From: an uncultured Clostridium sp.
GTDB lineage: Bacteria > Bacillota > Clostridia > Clostridiales > Clostridiaceae
Direction of reading: 5' to 3'
Length of the DNA stretch: 64,000 bases
NCBI GenBank assembly: GCA_934746015.1
Contig: CAKVEW010000007.1
Span: 62,001 to 126,000 of the forward strand
The notes beneath the pieces are model-generated. The model worked only from the letters and a program-made list of their open reading frames with translations, was not told the origin of the DNA and did not search any database. The number at the start of each line of letters is the position of its first letter. Within the stretch, counting starts at the first letter, position 1. Of this stretch, positions 36,916 to 46,119 are shown piece after piece. Made by a program: the position numbers and the translations under genes.

Positions 36916-37809
36916 ATGACAGGATGGATAATTTACAATGGAACATTAAATGTTCCAAAGATAAAAGAACTTGTAGATTCCTTAGTTAAAGATGCTAGGG
37001 AGTTGAATATAAATTTAGAAGCAATTAAAAATACAGAATTAATTCCTATGTACTCAAATAATGGAGAAGCTAAACTTATTCATATAAAAAAGGTTGAAGA
37101 ACCAAGTTTTATAATTTTTTGGGATAAAGATGTATTACTTGCAAGTCATATAGAAAAAATGGGCTATAGAGTTTTTAATTCTAGTACTGCTATTAAGAAT
37201 TGTGATCATAAGGGTCTTATGCATTTAGTTCTTTCAAATAATAATATAAATATGCCTAGAACAATTTTATCTCCAATGATATTTGATTATTCATTAAATA
37301 GGGAAGATTACTTAATAAGTTGTTATGAAACCTTAGGAGAAAGTGTAATTATAAAAGAATCTATGGGATCATTTGGAATGCAGGTTTACTTAATAAATAA
37401 TAGGGAAGAATTTATTAATAAAGTTAAGGAGCTAAATAAGAATAAAATAGATTTTATAATTCAAGAAAATATAAAAAGCAGCTTTGGAAAAGATATAAGA
37501 GTTAATATTATAGGAAATAAAGTTATAGGGGCTATGCTTAGGGAATCAGAAACTGATTTTAGAGCTAATATATCTCAAGGTGGCAAGGGTACTTTAATAG
37601 AGCTAAATAAAGAGCAAGAAGAGATTGCACTAAAGGCACATAAAGCACTTGGATTAGATTTTTCAGGGGTGGACCTATTATTTGGAGATAATAATAAGCC
37701 TTTACTTTGTGAGGTAAATTCAAATTTAAATTTTCTAAGCTTTGAAAAGATATGGGGGCAAGGCTTTGGGAAAAAAATAATAGAATATATTTTAGGGGAA
37801 ATTTTATGA
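36916..37809 (+). CDS. ATP-grasp ligase, RimK-like (first of a tandem pair)
   Basis: A protein of about 297 residues of the ATP-grasp superfamily, which joins a carboxylate to an amine through an acyl phosphate. The ATP-grasp elements are visible: ESVIIKESMGSFGMQVYLI (ATP-binding Lys), DFIIQENIKSS, RVNIIGNKVIGAMLR and the Mg-binding LLCEVNSN near the end, as in RimK/GshB. ATG 36916 follows GAGTAGG. The stop overlaps the next gene (ATGA). Its neighbours, a second ATP-grasp gene and folC, suggest amino acid ligation to a cofactor or peptide; the substrate is unknown. Confidence 0.85.
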   Translation: MTGWIIYNGTLNVPKIKELVDSLVKDARELNINLEAIKNTELIPMYSNNGEAKLIHIKKVEEPSFIIFWDKDVLLASHIEKMGYRVFNSSTAIKNCDHKGLMHLVLSNNNINMPRTILSPMIFDYSLNREDYLISCYETLGESVIIKESMGSFGMQVYLINNREEFINKVKELNKNKIDFIIQENIKSSFGKDIRVNIIGNKVIGAMLRESETDFRANISQGGKGTLIELNKEQEEIALKAHKALGLDFSGVDLLFGDNNKPLLCEVNSNLNFLSFEKIWGQGFGKKIIEYILGEIL

Positions 37810-38594
37810 TTGATGGTATTTTAATATACAATGAAAAAGATGTAGAGAAAAATAAATCATACATAAGTTGGCTTATTGAAGAGGGAAGAAAAAGGAAACT
37901 TAATATAAAGCTTTTATTAGATAATGAAATTAATGATTTAAAAAATAATTTTAAATTTGCAATAAATAGATCTAGAAATTTTAATATTACATATAAGTTA
38001 GAAGAAGAAGGAATTAGGGTTTATAATAACTATAAATTTTGTATTTTAGGTAATGATAAATTAATTGCTTATGACTATGTAGAAACATTAGGAATAAAGT
38101 ATCCAAAGATTTATAGTAACTTGGAGGAAAGTTTTCTAAGAAAAAAAATTATAGAAAAACCTAAAAATGGCCATGGTGGTACTGATATTAAAATAGTTGA
38201 AGACTTTAATAATTTGGATTTTAGTAAAAATGTTTATCAAGAATATATAGAGGACTATATTGGAGATATAAGGTTTTATATTATAAATAACAAAATTGAA
38301 CATGCTGTAATTAGAATTCCAAAAGAAAATAGCATTATATCTAACTTTACAAAAGGCGGAAATGTTGGTATTTATAATTATTCTAACAAAGAAGAAAAGA
38401 TTATTAATAAGATATTAGAAAATTTAAATATAGACTTTGGTGGAATAGATTTTTTACTTTTAAAAAATGGAGAAGTTTTATTTAATGAATTTGAAGATGC
38501 AGTTGGAAGCAGAATGCTTAGTCATTTAGGCATAAATGATACAATGGAGAAATTTTTAAATCATATTTCAACTGAGATTAAAGGGATGGTATAG
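37806..38594 (+). CDS. ATP-grasp ligase, RimK-like (second of a tandem pair)
   Basis: A protein of about 262 residues, a diverged paralog of the preceding gene. It keeps IIEKPKNGHGGTDIKIV (ATP-binding Lys and Gly loop), VYQEYIEDYIGDIRFYII and FNEFEDAVGSR in place of the usual NxN metal motif, so the metal site is altered (Glu-Asp instead of Glu-x-Asn). ATG 37806 overlaps the previous stop as ATGA and follows AGGGGAAA. folC begins 2 bp after it, so all three are likely one operon. Function unknown. Confidence 0.82.
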   Translation: MIDGILIYNEKDVEKNKSYISWLIEEGRKRKLNIKLLLDNEINDLKNNFKFAINRSRNFNITYKLEEEGIRVYNNYKFCILGNDKLIAYDYVETLGIKYPKIYSNLEESFLRKKIIEKPKNGHGGTDIKIVEDFNNLDFSKNVYQEYIEDYIGDIRFYIINNKIEHAVIRIPKENSIISNFTKGGNVGIYNYSNKEEKIINKILENLNIDFGGIDFLLLKNGEVLFNEFEDAVGSRMLSHLGINDTMEKFLNHISTEIKGMV

Positions 38595-38595
38595 A

Positions 38596-39909
38596 ATGAA
38601 AGACTTAGACACATTAAAATATTTAGAAGAACTTAGAGTACTTGGATCAAATTATGGACTTGAACGTACAGAAAGATTATTAGAGCTATTAGGCAATCCA
38701 CATAAAAATTTAAAATTAATACATATAGCTGGTACTAATGGGAAAGGTTCAACATCTGCAATTCTAGGTAAAATATTAATAGAACATGGATATAAAGTAG
38801 GATATTTTAATTCTCCACATTTAGAAGAAATTGAAGAAACCATAAGAATAAATGAAGAAAATATTAAAGAAGAGGATTTTATAAGCTTAATAAGGGAAAT
38901 AAAGCCTTTTGTAAATCAAGTAGTTAAGGAAGGATTTAATCATCCAACTGAATTTGAAGTTTTAACCTGCATAATGTTTTTATATTTATATAGACAAAAA
39001 GTAGATTTTGGAGTTATAGAAGTAGGCCTAGGTGGAAGACTTGATTCAACAAACGTATTAACTCCTATTTTATCAGTTATAACCTCAATTAGTTTAGATC
39101 ATATGAATATTTTAGGTGATACAATAGAAGAAATAGCTAGAGAAAAAGCAGGAATAATTAAAAGAGGAGTTCCTATAGTTACTTGTATTCAGAAGGATGA
39201 AGCAATAAAGGTTATTACAGAAAAATCTATAAAAGAAAACTCCAATTTAATTATAGTTAATCCTAATAATTATAAGTTTTTAGGCATTAATAAGAATAAA
39301 ACTATAAATCAAGGTATTTTAGTAAATATTAAAGGTAAAGAAGAGGTTATAAATTTATCTTTGCTAGGAGAACATCAAATTATAAATTTATCTTTAGCTA
39401 TGGAAGCTATAAAAGAATTAGATAGTCTAAATTATATTAATATAGATATAGATAAATTAAAGGTAGCTACTAAAATGGTAAAATGGAAGGGAAGATTAGA
39501 AATCTTAGATGAAAAACCTTATATTGTAGTTGATGGTGCCCATAATGTAGATGGTATTAAGTTTTTAAGAATGAATATAGAAGAATACTTTAAGTACCAA
39601 AATTTATATTTAATATTAGGAATTTTAGCAGATAAAGAAGTAGAAAAAATGTTAGAGATAATTGCACCTATGGCTAAAGAAATTTATACAGTTACTTCTA
39701 ATTCAATTAGAGCTACGAGTTCAGAGGATTTAAAAAATGAAGTTCTAAAATATAATAAGAATTCTTTGGCCTTTGAAGATTATGAGGATGCAGCTAATTA
39801 TGCAATTAATAAAGCTAAAGAAGATGATATAATATTAGCTTCTGGATCTTTATATATGATTGGTAAAATGAGAGAAATAATTAATAAGATAATAAGTAAT
39901 AATTACTAA
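38596..39909 (+). CDS. folC: Folylpolyglutamate synthase / dihydrofolate synthase
   Basis: A 437-residue Mur-ligase-family enzyme that adds glutamate to dihydropteroate or folates. The ATP loop IHIAGTNGKGSTSA is at about residue 43, FDVIEVGLGGRLDSTNV-like GVIEVGLGGRLDSTN near 145, and the C-terminal domain has VVDGAHNVDG. Length is normal. It is downstream of two ATP-grasp ligases in an apparent operon. Other folate genes are not in the window. Confidence 0.95.
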   Translation: MKDLDTLKYLEELRVLGSNYGLERTERLLELLGNPHKNLKLIHIAGTNGKGSTSAILGKILIEHGYKVGYFNSPHLEEIEETIRINEENIKEEDFISLIREIKPFVNQVVKEGFNHPTEFEVLTCIMFLYLYRQKVDFGVIEVGLGGRLDSTNVLTPILSVITSISLDHMNILGDTIEEIAREKAGIIKRGVPIVTCIQKDEAIKVITEKSIKENSNLIIVNPNNYKFLGINKNKTINQGILVNIKGKEEVINLSLLGEHQIINLSLAMEAIKELDSLNYINIDIDKLKVATKMVKWKGRLEILDEKPYIVVDGAHNVDGIKFLRMNIEEYFKYQNLYLILGILADKEVEKMLEIIAPMAKEIYTVTSNSIRATSSEDLKNEVLKYNKNSLAFEDYEDAANYAINKAKEDDIILASGSLYMIGKMREIINKIISNNY

Positions 39910-40008
39910 GGGGGTAAGATAACTCTTTTAAAAAAAATAATATGAGTATATAATAATATTTGTATAATAAAATGCAAATTATAAATATATCTTAAGGAGG
40001 CTTTTAAT

Positions 40009-40719
40009 ATGGCAAAGCATTTACACATTATGGCTACTGAAGGAGCAATAGCAGAAACAGTATTACTACCAGGAGATCCACTAAGGGCTAAATTTATAGC
40101 AGAAACTTACTTAGAAAATCCTGTTTGTTATAATACAGTTAGAGGAATGTATGGTTATACTGGTACATACAAAGGAAAAAGAATATCAGTACAAGGAACA
40201 GGAATGGGATTGCCATCACATTCAATATATGTAAATGAATTAATTAGATTTTATGGAGCTAAAAGACTTATTAGAATTGGATCAGCTGGCTCAATAAATG
40301 ATAATGTAAATGTAAGAGATATAGTATTAGCACAAAGTGCATCTACTAATTCAGGAATAAATAACAGAAGGTTCTTAGGAATGGATTATGCTCCAACAGC
40401 TAACTTTGATCTTTTATTAGAAGCATACAATAAAGGAAAAGAAAAGGGAGCAAATATAAAGGTTGGTAATGTTTTATCTTCAGATTTATTTTATGATGAT
40501 ACAAATGTAGGCGGATTAAATTTATGGGCAGAATATGGATGCTTAGCTGTAGAAATGGAAACAGCAGAGTTATATACACTTGCTGCAAAATATAACGTAG
40601 AAGCATTATCAATATTAACAATTTCAGATCATGTATTTAAAGGAATAGAAACAACACCAGAAGAAAGACAAGAAAGCTTTACAGACATGATGGAAATTGC
40701 CCTAGAACTAGCAAAATAA
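40009..40719 (+). CDS. deoD: Purine nucleoside phosphorylase, DeoD type
   Basis: A 236-residue hexameric-type purine nucleoside phosphorylase that splits purine (deoxy)nucleosides with phosphate into base and (deoxy)ribose 1-phosphate. Signatures: [51 protein letters not shown] and the catalytic Asp in TISDHV. AAGGAGG precedes ATG 40009. Monocistronic. Confidence 0.96.
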   Translation: MAKHLHIMATEGAIAETVLLPGDPLRAKFIAETYLENPVCYNTVRGMYGYTGTYKGKRISVQGTGMGLPSHSIYVNELIRFYGAKRLIRIGSAGSINDNVNVRDIVLAQSASTNSGINNRRFLGMDYAPTANFDLLLEAYNKGKEKGANIKVGNVLSSDLFYDDTNVGGLNLWAEYGCLAVEMETAELYTLAAKYNVEALSILTISDHVFKGIETTPEERQESFTDMMEIALELAK

Positions 40720-40722
40720 TGA

Positions 40723-40846
40723 AAAATGAAAAATGTAGAATGTAAAATTAATGATGAAACTCCTTAGGAGTTTCTGAAATGAATTTTAAACTCTATTAAT
40801 AAAACTCCGAAAGGAGTTTTTTCCATAATTCTACATTTTTCATTTT
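40723..40846. repeat. 124-bp palindromic, MITE-like element
   Basis: Perfect 19-bp terminal inverted repeats (40723-40741 and 40828-40846) enclose two internal hairpins (AAACTCCTTAGGAGTTT and AAACTCCGAAAGGAGTTTT). The interior lacks any ORF. Pieces of the same sequence recur at 26052-26090 (AACTCCGCAAGGAGTT...CTATAATTCT) and a related AT-rich tail lies at 5950-5990. This looks like a dispersed nonautonomous repeat; its hairpin with T-run can also act as the deoD terminator. Confidence 0.7.
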
Positions 40847-40886
40847 ACATTTTAGATTGTGCGTAGCACAAAAAGGAGGTGTTTTT

Positions 40887-41828
40887 ATGATAGATTTAAC
40901 TTTACTAGGGTGTGGTGGCGGAATGCCTATGCCTAATAGGCATCTATCTTCTCTTTTTATTAATTTTAGTGGGAGAAAAATATTAATAGATGTAGGCGAA
41001 GGAACTCAAGTTGCTATAAGGAAAAATAAATTAGGATTTAAGTCTATTGATTTAATATTAATAACTCATGCACATGGAGATCATATAGTAGGTTTACCTG
41101 GCCTTCTTGCAACCATTGGGAATAGTGGCAGAGAAGAACCATTGACTATCATTGGGCCAACAGGGATAAAAGATGTTATTAAGGGGCTTAGTGTGTTATT
41201 TCCATATTTACCTTATGAGCTAAAGGTAGAAGAAAATAGAAAAGAATTGGGATTTACTTTAAATAAAACTAATTTAGATTTATGCGATATAAATAAATCT
41301 GAGGTTATTCTAAAAACAGAAGAGCTTGCTCATTCAGCACCTTGTTTAGGCTATAGTCTTTATTTTAAGAGAAGAAGAAAGTTCAATATAGATAAAGCTA
41401 TAGAAATGAATGTTCCTAAAGTTTTATGGAGTAAATTGCAGATAGAAGAAATTATTAATTTTAATGGTATTACTTATGATAGTTCTATGGTTTTAGGTGA
41501 TGAAAGAAAAGGAATAAAGTTAAGTTATATTACAGATACAAGACCCAATGAAAAAATAGTAGAATTAGTTAGGGATAGTGATTTATTTATATGCGAAGGT
41601 ACTTATGGAAGTGATGAAGATATAAATAAAGCTATTAAAAATAAACATATGACTTTTAGAGAAGCTGCAAACTTAGCCAAAGCTTCAAAGGTTAATGAGT
41701 TATTACTAACACATTTTAGCCCTACTATGAATGAACCTAAAGATTACATAAATAATGCTACAGAAGTTTTTAATAATACTGTAATTGGTGAAGATGGAAT
41801 GACAAAAGCCTTAAAGTTTTTAGATTAA
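40887..41828 (+). CDS. Ribonuclease Z-like metallo-beta-lactamase-fold protein
   Basis: A 313-residue MBL-fold hydrolase. The start [19 protein letters not shown] matches the GxGGGxP N terminus of tRNase Z, and the metal motif is [16 protein letters not shown]. Further metal ligands are His in [11 protein letters not shown], Asp in YITDTRP and His in LLTHFSPTM. tRNase Z trims tRNA 3' ends; in clostridia this could be Rnz or a related phosphodiesterase. AAAGGAGG precedes ATG 40887, ruling out the longer frame that runs into the upstream repeat. Confidence 0.87.
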   Translation: MIDLTLLGCGGGMPMPNRHLSSLFINFSGRKILIDVGEGTQVAIRKNKLGFKSIDLILITHAHGDHIVGLPGLLATIGNSGREEPLTIIGPTGIKDVIKGLSVLFPYLPYELKVEENRKELGFTLNKTNLDLCDINKSEVILKTEELAHSAPCLGYSLYFKRRRKFNIDKAIEMNVPKVLWSKLQIEEIINFNGITYDSSMVLGDERKGIKLSYITDTRPNEKIVELVRDSDLFICEGTYGSDEDINKAIKNKHMTFREAANLAKASKVNELLLTHFSPTMNEPKDYINNATEVFNNTVIGEDGMTKALKFLD

Positions 41829-41845
41829 ACTTTAAGGCTTTTTAG

Positions 41846-42859
41846 TTAGTTGCTTGAAGCAGCAGCGGCTGCAGCAGCACTAGCAGCAGCGGCTGCAGCA
41901 GCACTAGCAGCAGAGGCAGCTGCTATTTGCATAATTATTACTACATTTAATGTAATATTGTTTGTAGTATCTATAACCTTATTCTTAACTAGAGAATCAT
42001 TATTTTCAATAGATTCTAAGGAAAGTAAAGAAGCTACTATCATATTTCTAACAACAGAATTTATAGAGAAGCTTCCAAAGCCACGTTGCTTTCTTAAAAA
42101 TTTACTCGATGAAATAATTTCTTTAGCAAAGCTTTCATAGTCACTAATAGTTAAGGCTGCAACTCCTAAAATAGGTAAAGAGTAAGCAGTTAAAGGAGTT
42201 GAATATTTTTTTAACACCTTATTTAATATAATTACTTTATTACATTTTTCTTCTGAAGTACCTTCAAAAAGAGAAAGTATATGGGTTAGAGCTTGTAGGT
42301 TATTTCCAGCCCAAAAACCATTTTCCCTTAAAATATCATAACATTTTTCCATATCTATAAAGGTTTCATCTAAATTGCTAGATGTTACAGCAATTAATGC
42401 AGCTGAACTTATATCTTCTTGACCTGTTAAAAATAAGTGGTTTTCTTTCATAAGATCATAGGCTTTTCTTGTATTTATTACAAGGGTATCTACATCATTA
42501 GTTCCTTTATAGCTATAAATTATTTGAGCAGCTAAAACTAAAAATTCATTAGTAAAAAAATGCTTTTTTAGTTTATTATATATACTCATGATTTCATTAA
42601 AGCTTTCTTCTGGATTGTTTTGAATTGATAAATTAACAGCAGTAGTAAGTAAGTTATTTCCTCTAAAATTTGAGAAAAAGCTAGAATTATTTCTAATTAA
42701 GTCTATGCAGCTATTAATTTTATCTACATCAGCATAAACTTCTCTAATGGTCAAATTAAGAGCACTACATCTTTTGAAAGTACCCATTCCAAAAGTAGAT
42801 TTTACATTGTCTAAGGAATTACTATTTTTAATTAATAAATCTAGTTTGCTTTCTATCAT
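41846..42859 (-). CDS. DUF4003-family protein with polyalanine C-terminal tail
   Basis: A protein of about 337 residues. The body (1-305) matches the look of DUF4003 family proteins of Firmicutes, helical, with a conserved FKRCSALNLTIREVYAD segment near the N terminus; function unknown. The last 25 residues are almost only Ala and Ser. This tail is encoded by a tandem 24-bp repeat (41858-41905). ATG 42859 follows AAAGGA; a longer frame to 42922 lacks a site. Tail length probably varies between strains. Confidence 0.75.
   Translation of the reverse strand: MIESKLDLLIKNSNSLDNVKSTFGMGTFKRCSALNLTIREVYADVDKINSCIDLIRNNSSFFSNFRGNNLLTTAVNLSIQNNPEESFNEIMSIYNKLKKHFFTNEFLVLAAQIIYSYKGTNDVDTLVINTRKAYDLMKENHLFLTGQEDISSAALIAVTSSNLDETFIDMEKCYDILRENGFWAGNNLQALTHILSLFEGTSEEKCNKVIILNKVLKKYSTPLTAYSLPILGVAALTISDYESFAKEIISSSKFLRKQRGFGSFSINSVVRNMIVASLLSLESIENNDSLVKNKVIDTTNNITLNVVIIMQIAAASAASAAAAAAASAAAAAAASSN
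41858..41905. repeat. 24-bp tandem repeat, two perfect copies plus a partial third
   Basis: Unit AGCAGCAGCGGCTGCAGCAG plus CACT occurs at 41858-41881 and 41882-41905, with a diverged start of a third unit to about 41924. It is in frame and encodes the polyalanine tail of the DUF4003 protein on the minus strand. It is very GC-rich compared with its surroundings. Confidence 0.92.
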
Positions 42860-43027
42860 ATTCAAAGTCCTTTCAAATATTATACATATAGTATAAATAT
42901 AATTTAGAGAAAAGTCAAACATTATAACTTATTAAGCGGTATTAAATAACTTATGATTTTACTGAAGGTTTTATTTTATAAATATAATAAAAATGGTATA
43001 ATGGTAAAGATAGGAGGGGATGAAAAT

Positions 43028-44008
43028 ATGAAGAAAAATAGTAAAATTATATTTGGTTTATTGGTAGCATTTAGTATGGTATTTGTAATTGTAGGGTGTA
43101 GTAAAAAAGAAGAAGTTAATACATTAAAGAAGGAAATATCTTTTATTGCACCAAATGGAGTTCCAGCAACAGCTATATCTAAGATGATTAAAGAAAATAT
43201 CCAAATAGATGATAATTATAATATTAATTATTCTATTGAAAATACATCGGATACTTTAGCTACATCAGTTATGAAGGGGGAACCAGATATAGCAATAGTT
43301 CCATCAAATTTAGCAGCCCAAGCCTATAATAAGGGATTAGGATATAAGTTAGTGGGAACTACAGGACTTGGAGCTTTATATTTAATATCAACGGAAAATG
43401 ATATAGATTTAAATGAATTAAGTGGTAAAGAGGTTTATAATATCGGAAGTGGATTAACACCAGATATAGTTTTTAAAGCTCTTTTAAAGGAAAGTGGCAT
43501 AAATGATGTTACATTAAGTTATGTTGGAGGACCAACTGAATTAGCACCAGCTATTCTTGGGGGAAAAGCAAAATATGCAGTTGTACCAGAACCTACATTA
43601 ACAACTATATTAAATAAAAATCCTAATATAAAAGTAATTGCTAGCTTGAATGATTTGTGGAAGGAAAAATTTAATAGTGAAAGTGGATTTCCTCAAGCAA
43701 GCTTAATTGTAAAAGAAACTTTAATAAATGAAGATAAAGATTTTATAAATAAGTTAATAGAAGAGGTTTCTAATTCAATTAATTGGGTAAATAAAAATAA
43801 TAAAGAAGCTGCAACATATTCTATTGAAAATGGATCACAAGTTGATGAAGCTATAATAGAAAAATCAATTTCAAATAGCAGCATTATATTTATAAATGCA
43901 AAAGATAATAAAGCTGACTATATTGATTATTATAAAGTTTTAGAAAAGGAAAATGCAAAATCTATAGGAGATAAAATACCAGATGAAAGCTTCTTCTATG
44001 AAAGATAA
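43028..44008 (+). CDS. ABC transporter substrate-binding lipoprotein, NMT1/SsuA-like
   Basis: A 326-residue exported lipoprotein; the lipobox is VIVGCSKK with Cys near residue 24. The body is a two-lobed binding protein of the NMT1/THI5/SsuA group (FIAPNGVPATAISKMI, DIAIVPSNLAAQAYNKG, AVVPEPTLTTIL). Members bind thiamine precursors, sulfonates, nitrate or related small molecules. AGGAGGGG precedes ATG 43028; a longer frame from 42953 is less likely. No thiamine riboswitch is visible upstream, so the substrate stays open. Confidence 0.88.
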   Translation: MKKNSKIIFGLLVAFSMVFVIVGCSKKEEVNTLKKEISFIAPNGVPATAISKMIKENIQIDDNYNINYSIENTSDTLATSVMKGEPDIAIVPSNLAAQAYNKGLGYKLVGTTGLGALYLISTENDIDLNELSGKEVYNIGSGLTPDIVFKALLKESGINDVTLSYVGGPTELAPAILGGKAKYAVVPEPTLTTILNKNPNIKVIASLNDLWKEKFNSESGFPQASLIVKETLINEDKDFINKLIEEVSNSINWVNKNNKEAATYSIENGSQVDEAIIEKSISNSSIIFINAKDNKADYIDYYKVLEKENAKSIGDKIPDESFFYER

Positions 44009-44750
44009 AAAGCTTATTTTAATATCATTAATTATTATTATACTTATATGGATATTAATATCTAATATAATGAATAATTCTATATACCTACCTAAATTAA
44101 CTGAGGTTCTTAAAGAATTAATTGATATAGTAACAGAAAAAAACTTTTTAAAAAGTATCGGCTATTCTTTAATTAGAGGTTCCTTTAGTTTTTTAATAGC
44201 TCTTTTATTTGCAGTTATAATAGGTATTATTTCTAGCTTTAATAAGATATTTTATAATTTCTTTTATCCTATTAATTCAATATTAAAATCCATACCAACT
44301 ATAGCTTTTATTCTTATAGCATTAATTTGGCTAAATAAAAATTATGCGACCTACTTAATTGGAATAATTATTTCCTTTCCAATTTTATATGAAAGCACTT
44401 TGAATTCTATTTTAAATTCAAATGAAGACTTATGTGAAATGCTTGATTCATTTAAGGTTAATTATATGGATAAGCTATGCAATTTACATCTTCAATCAAT
44501 TTTATTAAGTATTTCTCAAATTGCAACATCAACATTTTCTTTAGTTTTAAAAGTAGTAATTGCAGGAGAAGTTTTTGGACAACCAACCTTTGGAATTGGA
44601 ACAGCAATTCAAGGAGAAAAAATAAATTTTAACACTGCTGGAATATTTGCTTGGATAATTATTGTTGCAATATTATGCTTTATCTCTGATAAGATAATTA
44701 ATAGTTTGAGTAAGAGATTTTTAAAAGGTGGTAGATATTTAGTTGATTAG
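43983..44750 (+). CDS. ABC transporter permease, NMT1/SsuC-like system
   Basis: A 255-residue membrane protein with about six helices and the permease core KSIPTIAFILIALIWLNKN followed by the coupling loop NEDLCEMLDSFKVNYMDKL. It overlaps the lipoprotein gene by 26 bp and the ATPase gene by 8 bp, a tightly coupled operon. An alternative start is ATG 43998. It resembles SsuC/TauC/ThiX permeases. Confidence 0.88.
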   Translation: MKASSMKDKKLILISLIIIILIWILISNIMNNSIYLPKLTEVLKELIDIVTEKNFLKSIGYSLIRGSFSFLIALLFAVIIGIISSFNKIFYNFFYPINSILKSIPTIAFILIALIWLNKNYATYLIGIIISFPILYESTLNSILNSNEDLCEMLDSFKVNYMDKLCNLHLQSILLSISQIATSTFSLVLKVVIAGEVFGQPTFGIGTAIQGEKINFNTAGIFAWIIIVAILCFISDKIINSLSKRFLKGGRYLVD

Positions 44751-45342
44751 TTTTGATAATATAAATATATCCTTTAATGATAAAGTACTATATAAAGATT
44801 TTTCTATTAGTTTCAAGGAAAATAGTATTAATTTTATAATGGGTGAATCAGGAATAGGTAAAACCACTTTAATAAAATATTTAAAAGATGAACTTTTATC
44901 AAAAGATAAAAAAATAAGTGTAACTTATCAAGAGAGTAGATTAATACCTTGGAAAAATGTTTATAAAAACTTAGAATTAGTTATAAAGAATAAATATAGT
45001 AAAGAAGAAAGAGAGTATATTATTAAAAATATATTAAATGATATGAATTTATCAGGGACCGAAGGCTTGTTTCCTAATGAATTAAGTGGTGGAATGAAGC
45101 AGAGGGTAAGTATAGCAAGAGCAGTTATTTATAATGGAGATATTTTTATTATGGATGAACCATTTAAAGGTTTAGATAAAGATAATAAAGAAAAAATAAT
45201 AAAGTATTTAAAAAAATATTTTCAGGATAATAATAAAACTGTAATAATAATAAGTCATGATATAAACGAAGTAAAAGAATTTATTAGGAATTATATGCTC
45301 CTTAAGGGTGAACCTGTTGATAAAGAAATAGTATCAATATAA
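44743..45342 (+). CDS. ABC transporter ATP-binding protein, NMT1/SsuB-like system
   Basis: A short 199-residue ABC ATPase. Walker A GESGIGKTT, Q-loop VTYQESRLIPWKN, signature LSGGMKQR, Walker B IFIMDEPFKGLD and His in IISHDINE are all present, so it should be active despite being about 40 residues shorter than SsuB. It starts at TTG 44743 after GGTGG inside the permease gene. Last gene of the transporter operon. Confidence 0.9.
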   Translation: MISFDNINISFNDKVLYKDFSISFKENSINFIMGESGIGKTTLIKYLKDELLSKDKKISVTYQESRLIPWKNVYKNLELVIKNKYSKEEREYIIKNILNDMNLSGTEGLFPNELSGGMKQRVSIARAVIYNGDIFIMDEPFKGLDKDNKEKIIKYLKKYFQDNNKTVIIISHDINEVKEFIRNYMLLKGEPVDKEIVSI

Positions 45343-45349
45343 AAGGAGA

Positions 45350-45405
45350 ATGCACAATGTCATTTATATAAGATTTATTTCTTATCTAAATGACATTGCT
45401 ATATA
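45350..45405 (+). other. Hairpin at the left edge of the accessory patch, with a stranded ribosome site
   Basis: AAAGGAGAATG follows the ABC ATPase stop, but the frames from ATG 45350 (18 codons) and ATG 45357 (4 codons) end at once. An 11-bp stem (45356-45366 with 45387-45397) overlaps them. It could be a terminator without T-run, or the truncated start of a gene removed when the accessory genes arrived. Confidence 0.45.
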
Positions 45406-45469
45406 GTCTTATATTTATTGACAATACAAAAATAATTAATTAATATAAAAGAAAAGAAGGATTGCTTGT

Positions 45470-45580
45470 TTGAAAACGTTATACCGATTTAAATCTCAAA
45501 ATTGTGCAGGATATTGTAAGTTGAATAAATACAGTAGGATTATAAAAGTTTTTAAAAAGAATTTTGACATCTGGAGATGA
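45470..45580 (+). pseudogene. Possible remnant of a small Cys-rich protein
   Basis: The frame from TTG 45470 (after AAGAAGGA) encodes 36 residues including QNCAGYCKLNKYS. This resembles ENCAGFCKKHNCN of the Cys-rich protein encoded at 46120-46344. The later cysteines are absent here. It may be a decayed relative or a chance match; too short to decide. Confidence 0.3.
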
Positions 45581-45667
45581 ACTAAGCACATGATTGCTGG
45601 AGGCAAATAGCTGTTACAAAACAGAAAAGGCTTGCAAGAAAAGAAAGATTTAATGGGGGTATTGAAA

Positions 45668-46090
45668 ATGTATAAAAAAGAGAAGTACAACAGAGAACCT
45701 GCATATGTATTTTATAATGCTAACCCTAAAGGTAGAGTAACAGATGACTGTGTAATACGTGTAATTTCAGAAGCTGAAGATAGATCCTGGGAAGAGGTAT
45801 TACGACAACTTGTAGATTATTCTATCAAAACTGGATATATGGTAACGACAGTAGAAAATTATACGAAGTATTTTGAAGAGAATGGCTGGAAGAAGATGAA
45901 GCAACCAATAAAAAGTGATAAAAAGAAGTATAAGGCATATGAATTTGCAAAGGTATATAATGGAAGATGTCTTGCTCACGTAGGAACAAGACATATGAGT
46001 TATCTGTGTGACCATAGTTGGTATGATATTTGGGACTGCACAGATGGAGTTGTAGGAAACTATTGGGAGTATGTTGGAGAGAAAAAATGA
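45668..46090 (+). CDS. Phage/plasmid-type papain-like cysteine peptidase-fold protein
   Basis: A 140-residue protein. The segment GRVTDDCVIRVISEAEDRSWEEV and the later CLAHVGTRHMSYLCDHSWYDIWDCTDG match the pattern of small proteins in Firmicute phages and plasmids that carry a Cys in DCVxRA and a downstream His, as in papain-like folds. Function is unknown. GGGGG lies before ATG 45668. The gene overlaps the start context of the next small gene, and the group lies in an accessory patch between conserved operons. Confidence 0.6.
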   Translation: MYKKEKYNREPAYVFYNANPKGRVTDDCVIRVISEAEDRSWEEVLRQLVDYSIKTGYMVTTVENYTKYFEENGWKKMKQPIKSDKKKYKAYEFAKVYNGRCLAHVGTRHMSYLCDHSWYDIWDCTDGVVGNYWEYVGEKK

Positions 46091-46119
46091 AACTTATTAT
46101 CACAGAAAGGAAGGTCAAA

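Noticed and set aside
41858..41924. Short repeats considered as a CRISPR array
   Set aside because: The 24-bp units are contiguous with no spacers and are in frame within a coding region.
41850..42140. Plus-strand frame with a polyalanine-like start, opposite the DUF4003 gene
   Set aside because: The tandem CAG/GCA repeat reads as Ala in several frames; there is no ribosome site, and the minus-strand gene has a good start and family resemblance.
42923..43027. TPP riboswitch before the NMT1-type transporter
   Set aside because: The conserved CTGAGA and related TPP aptamer blocks are absent and the interval is too short.
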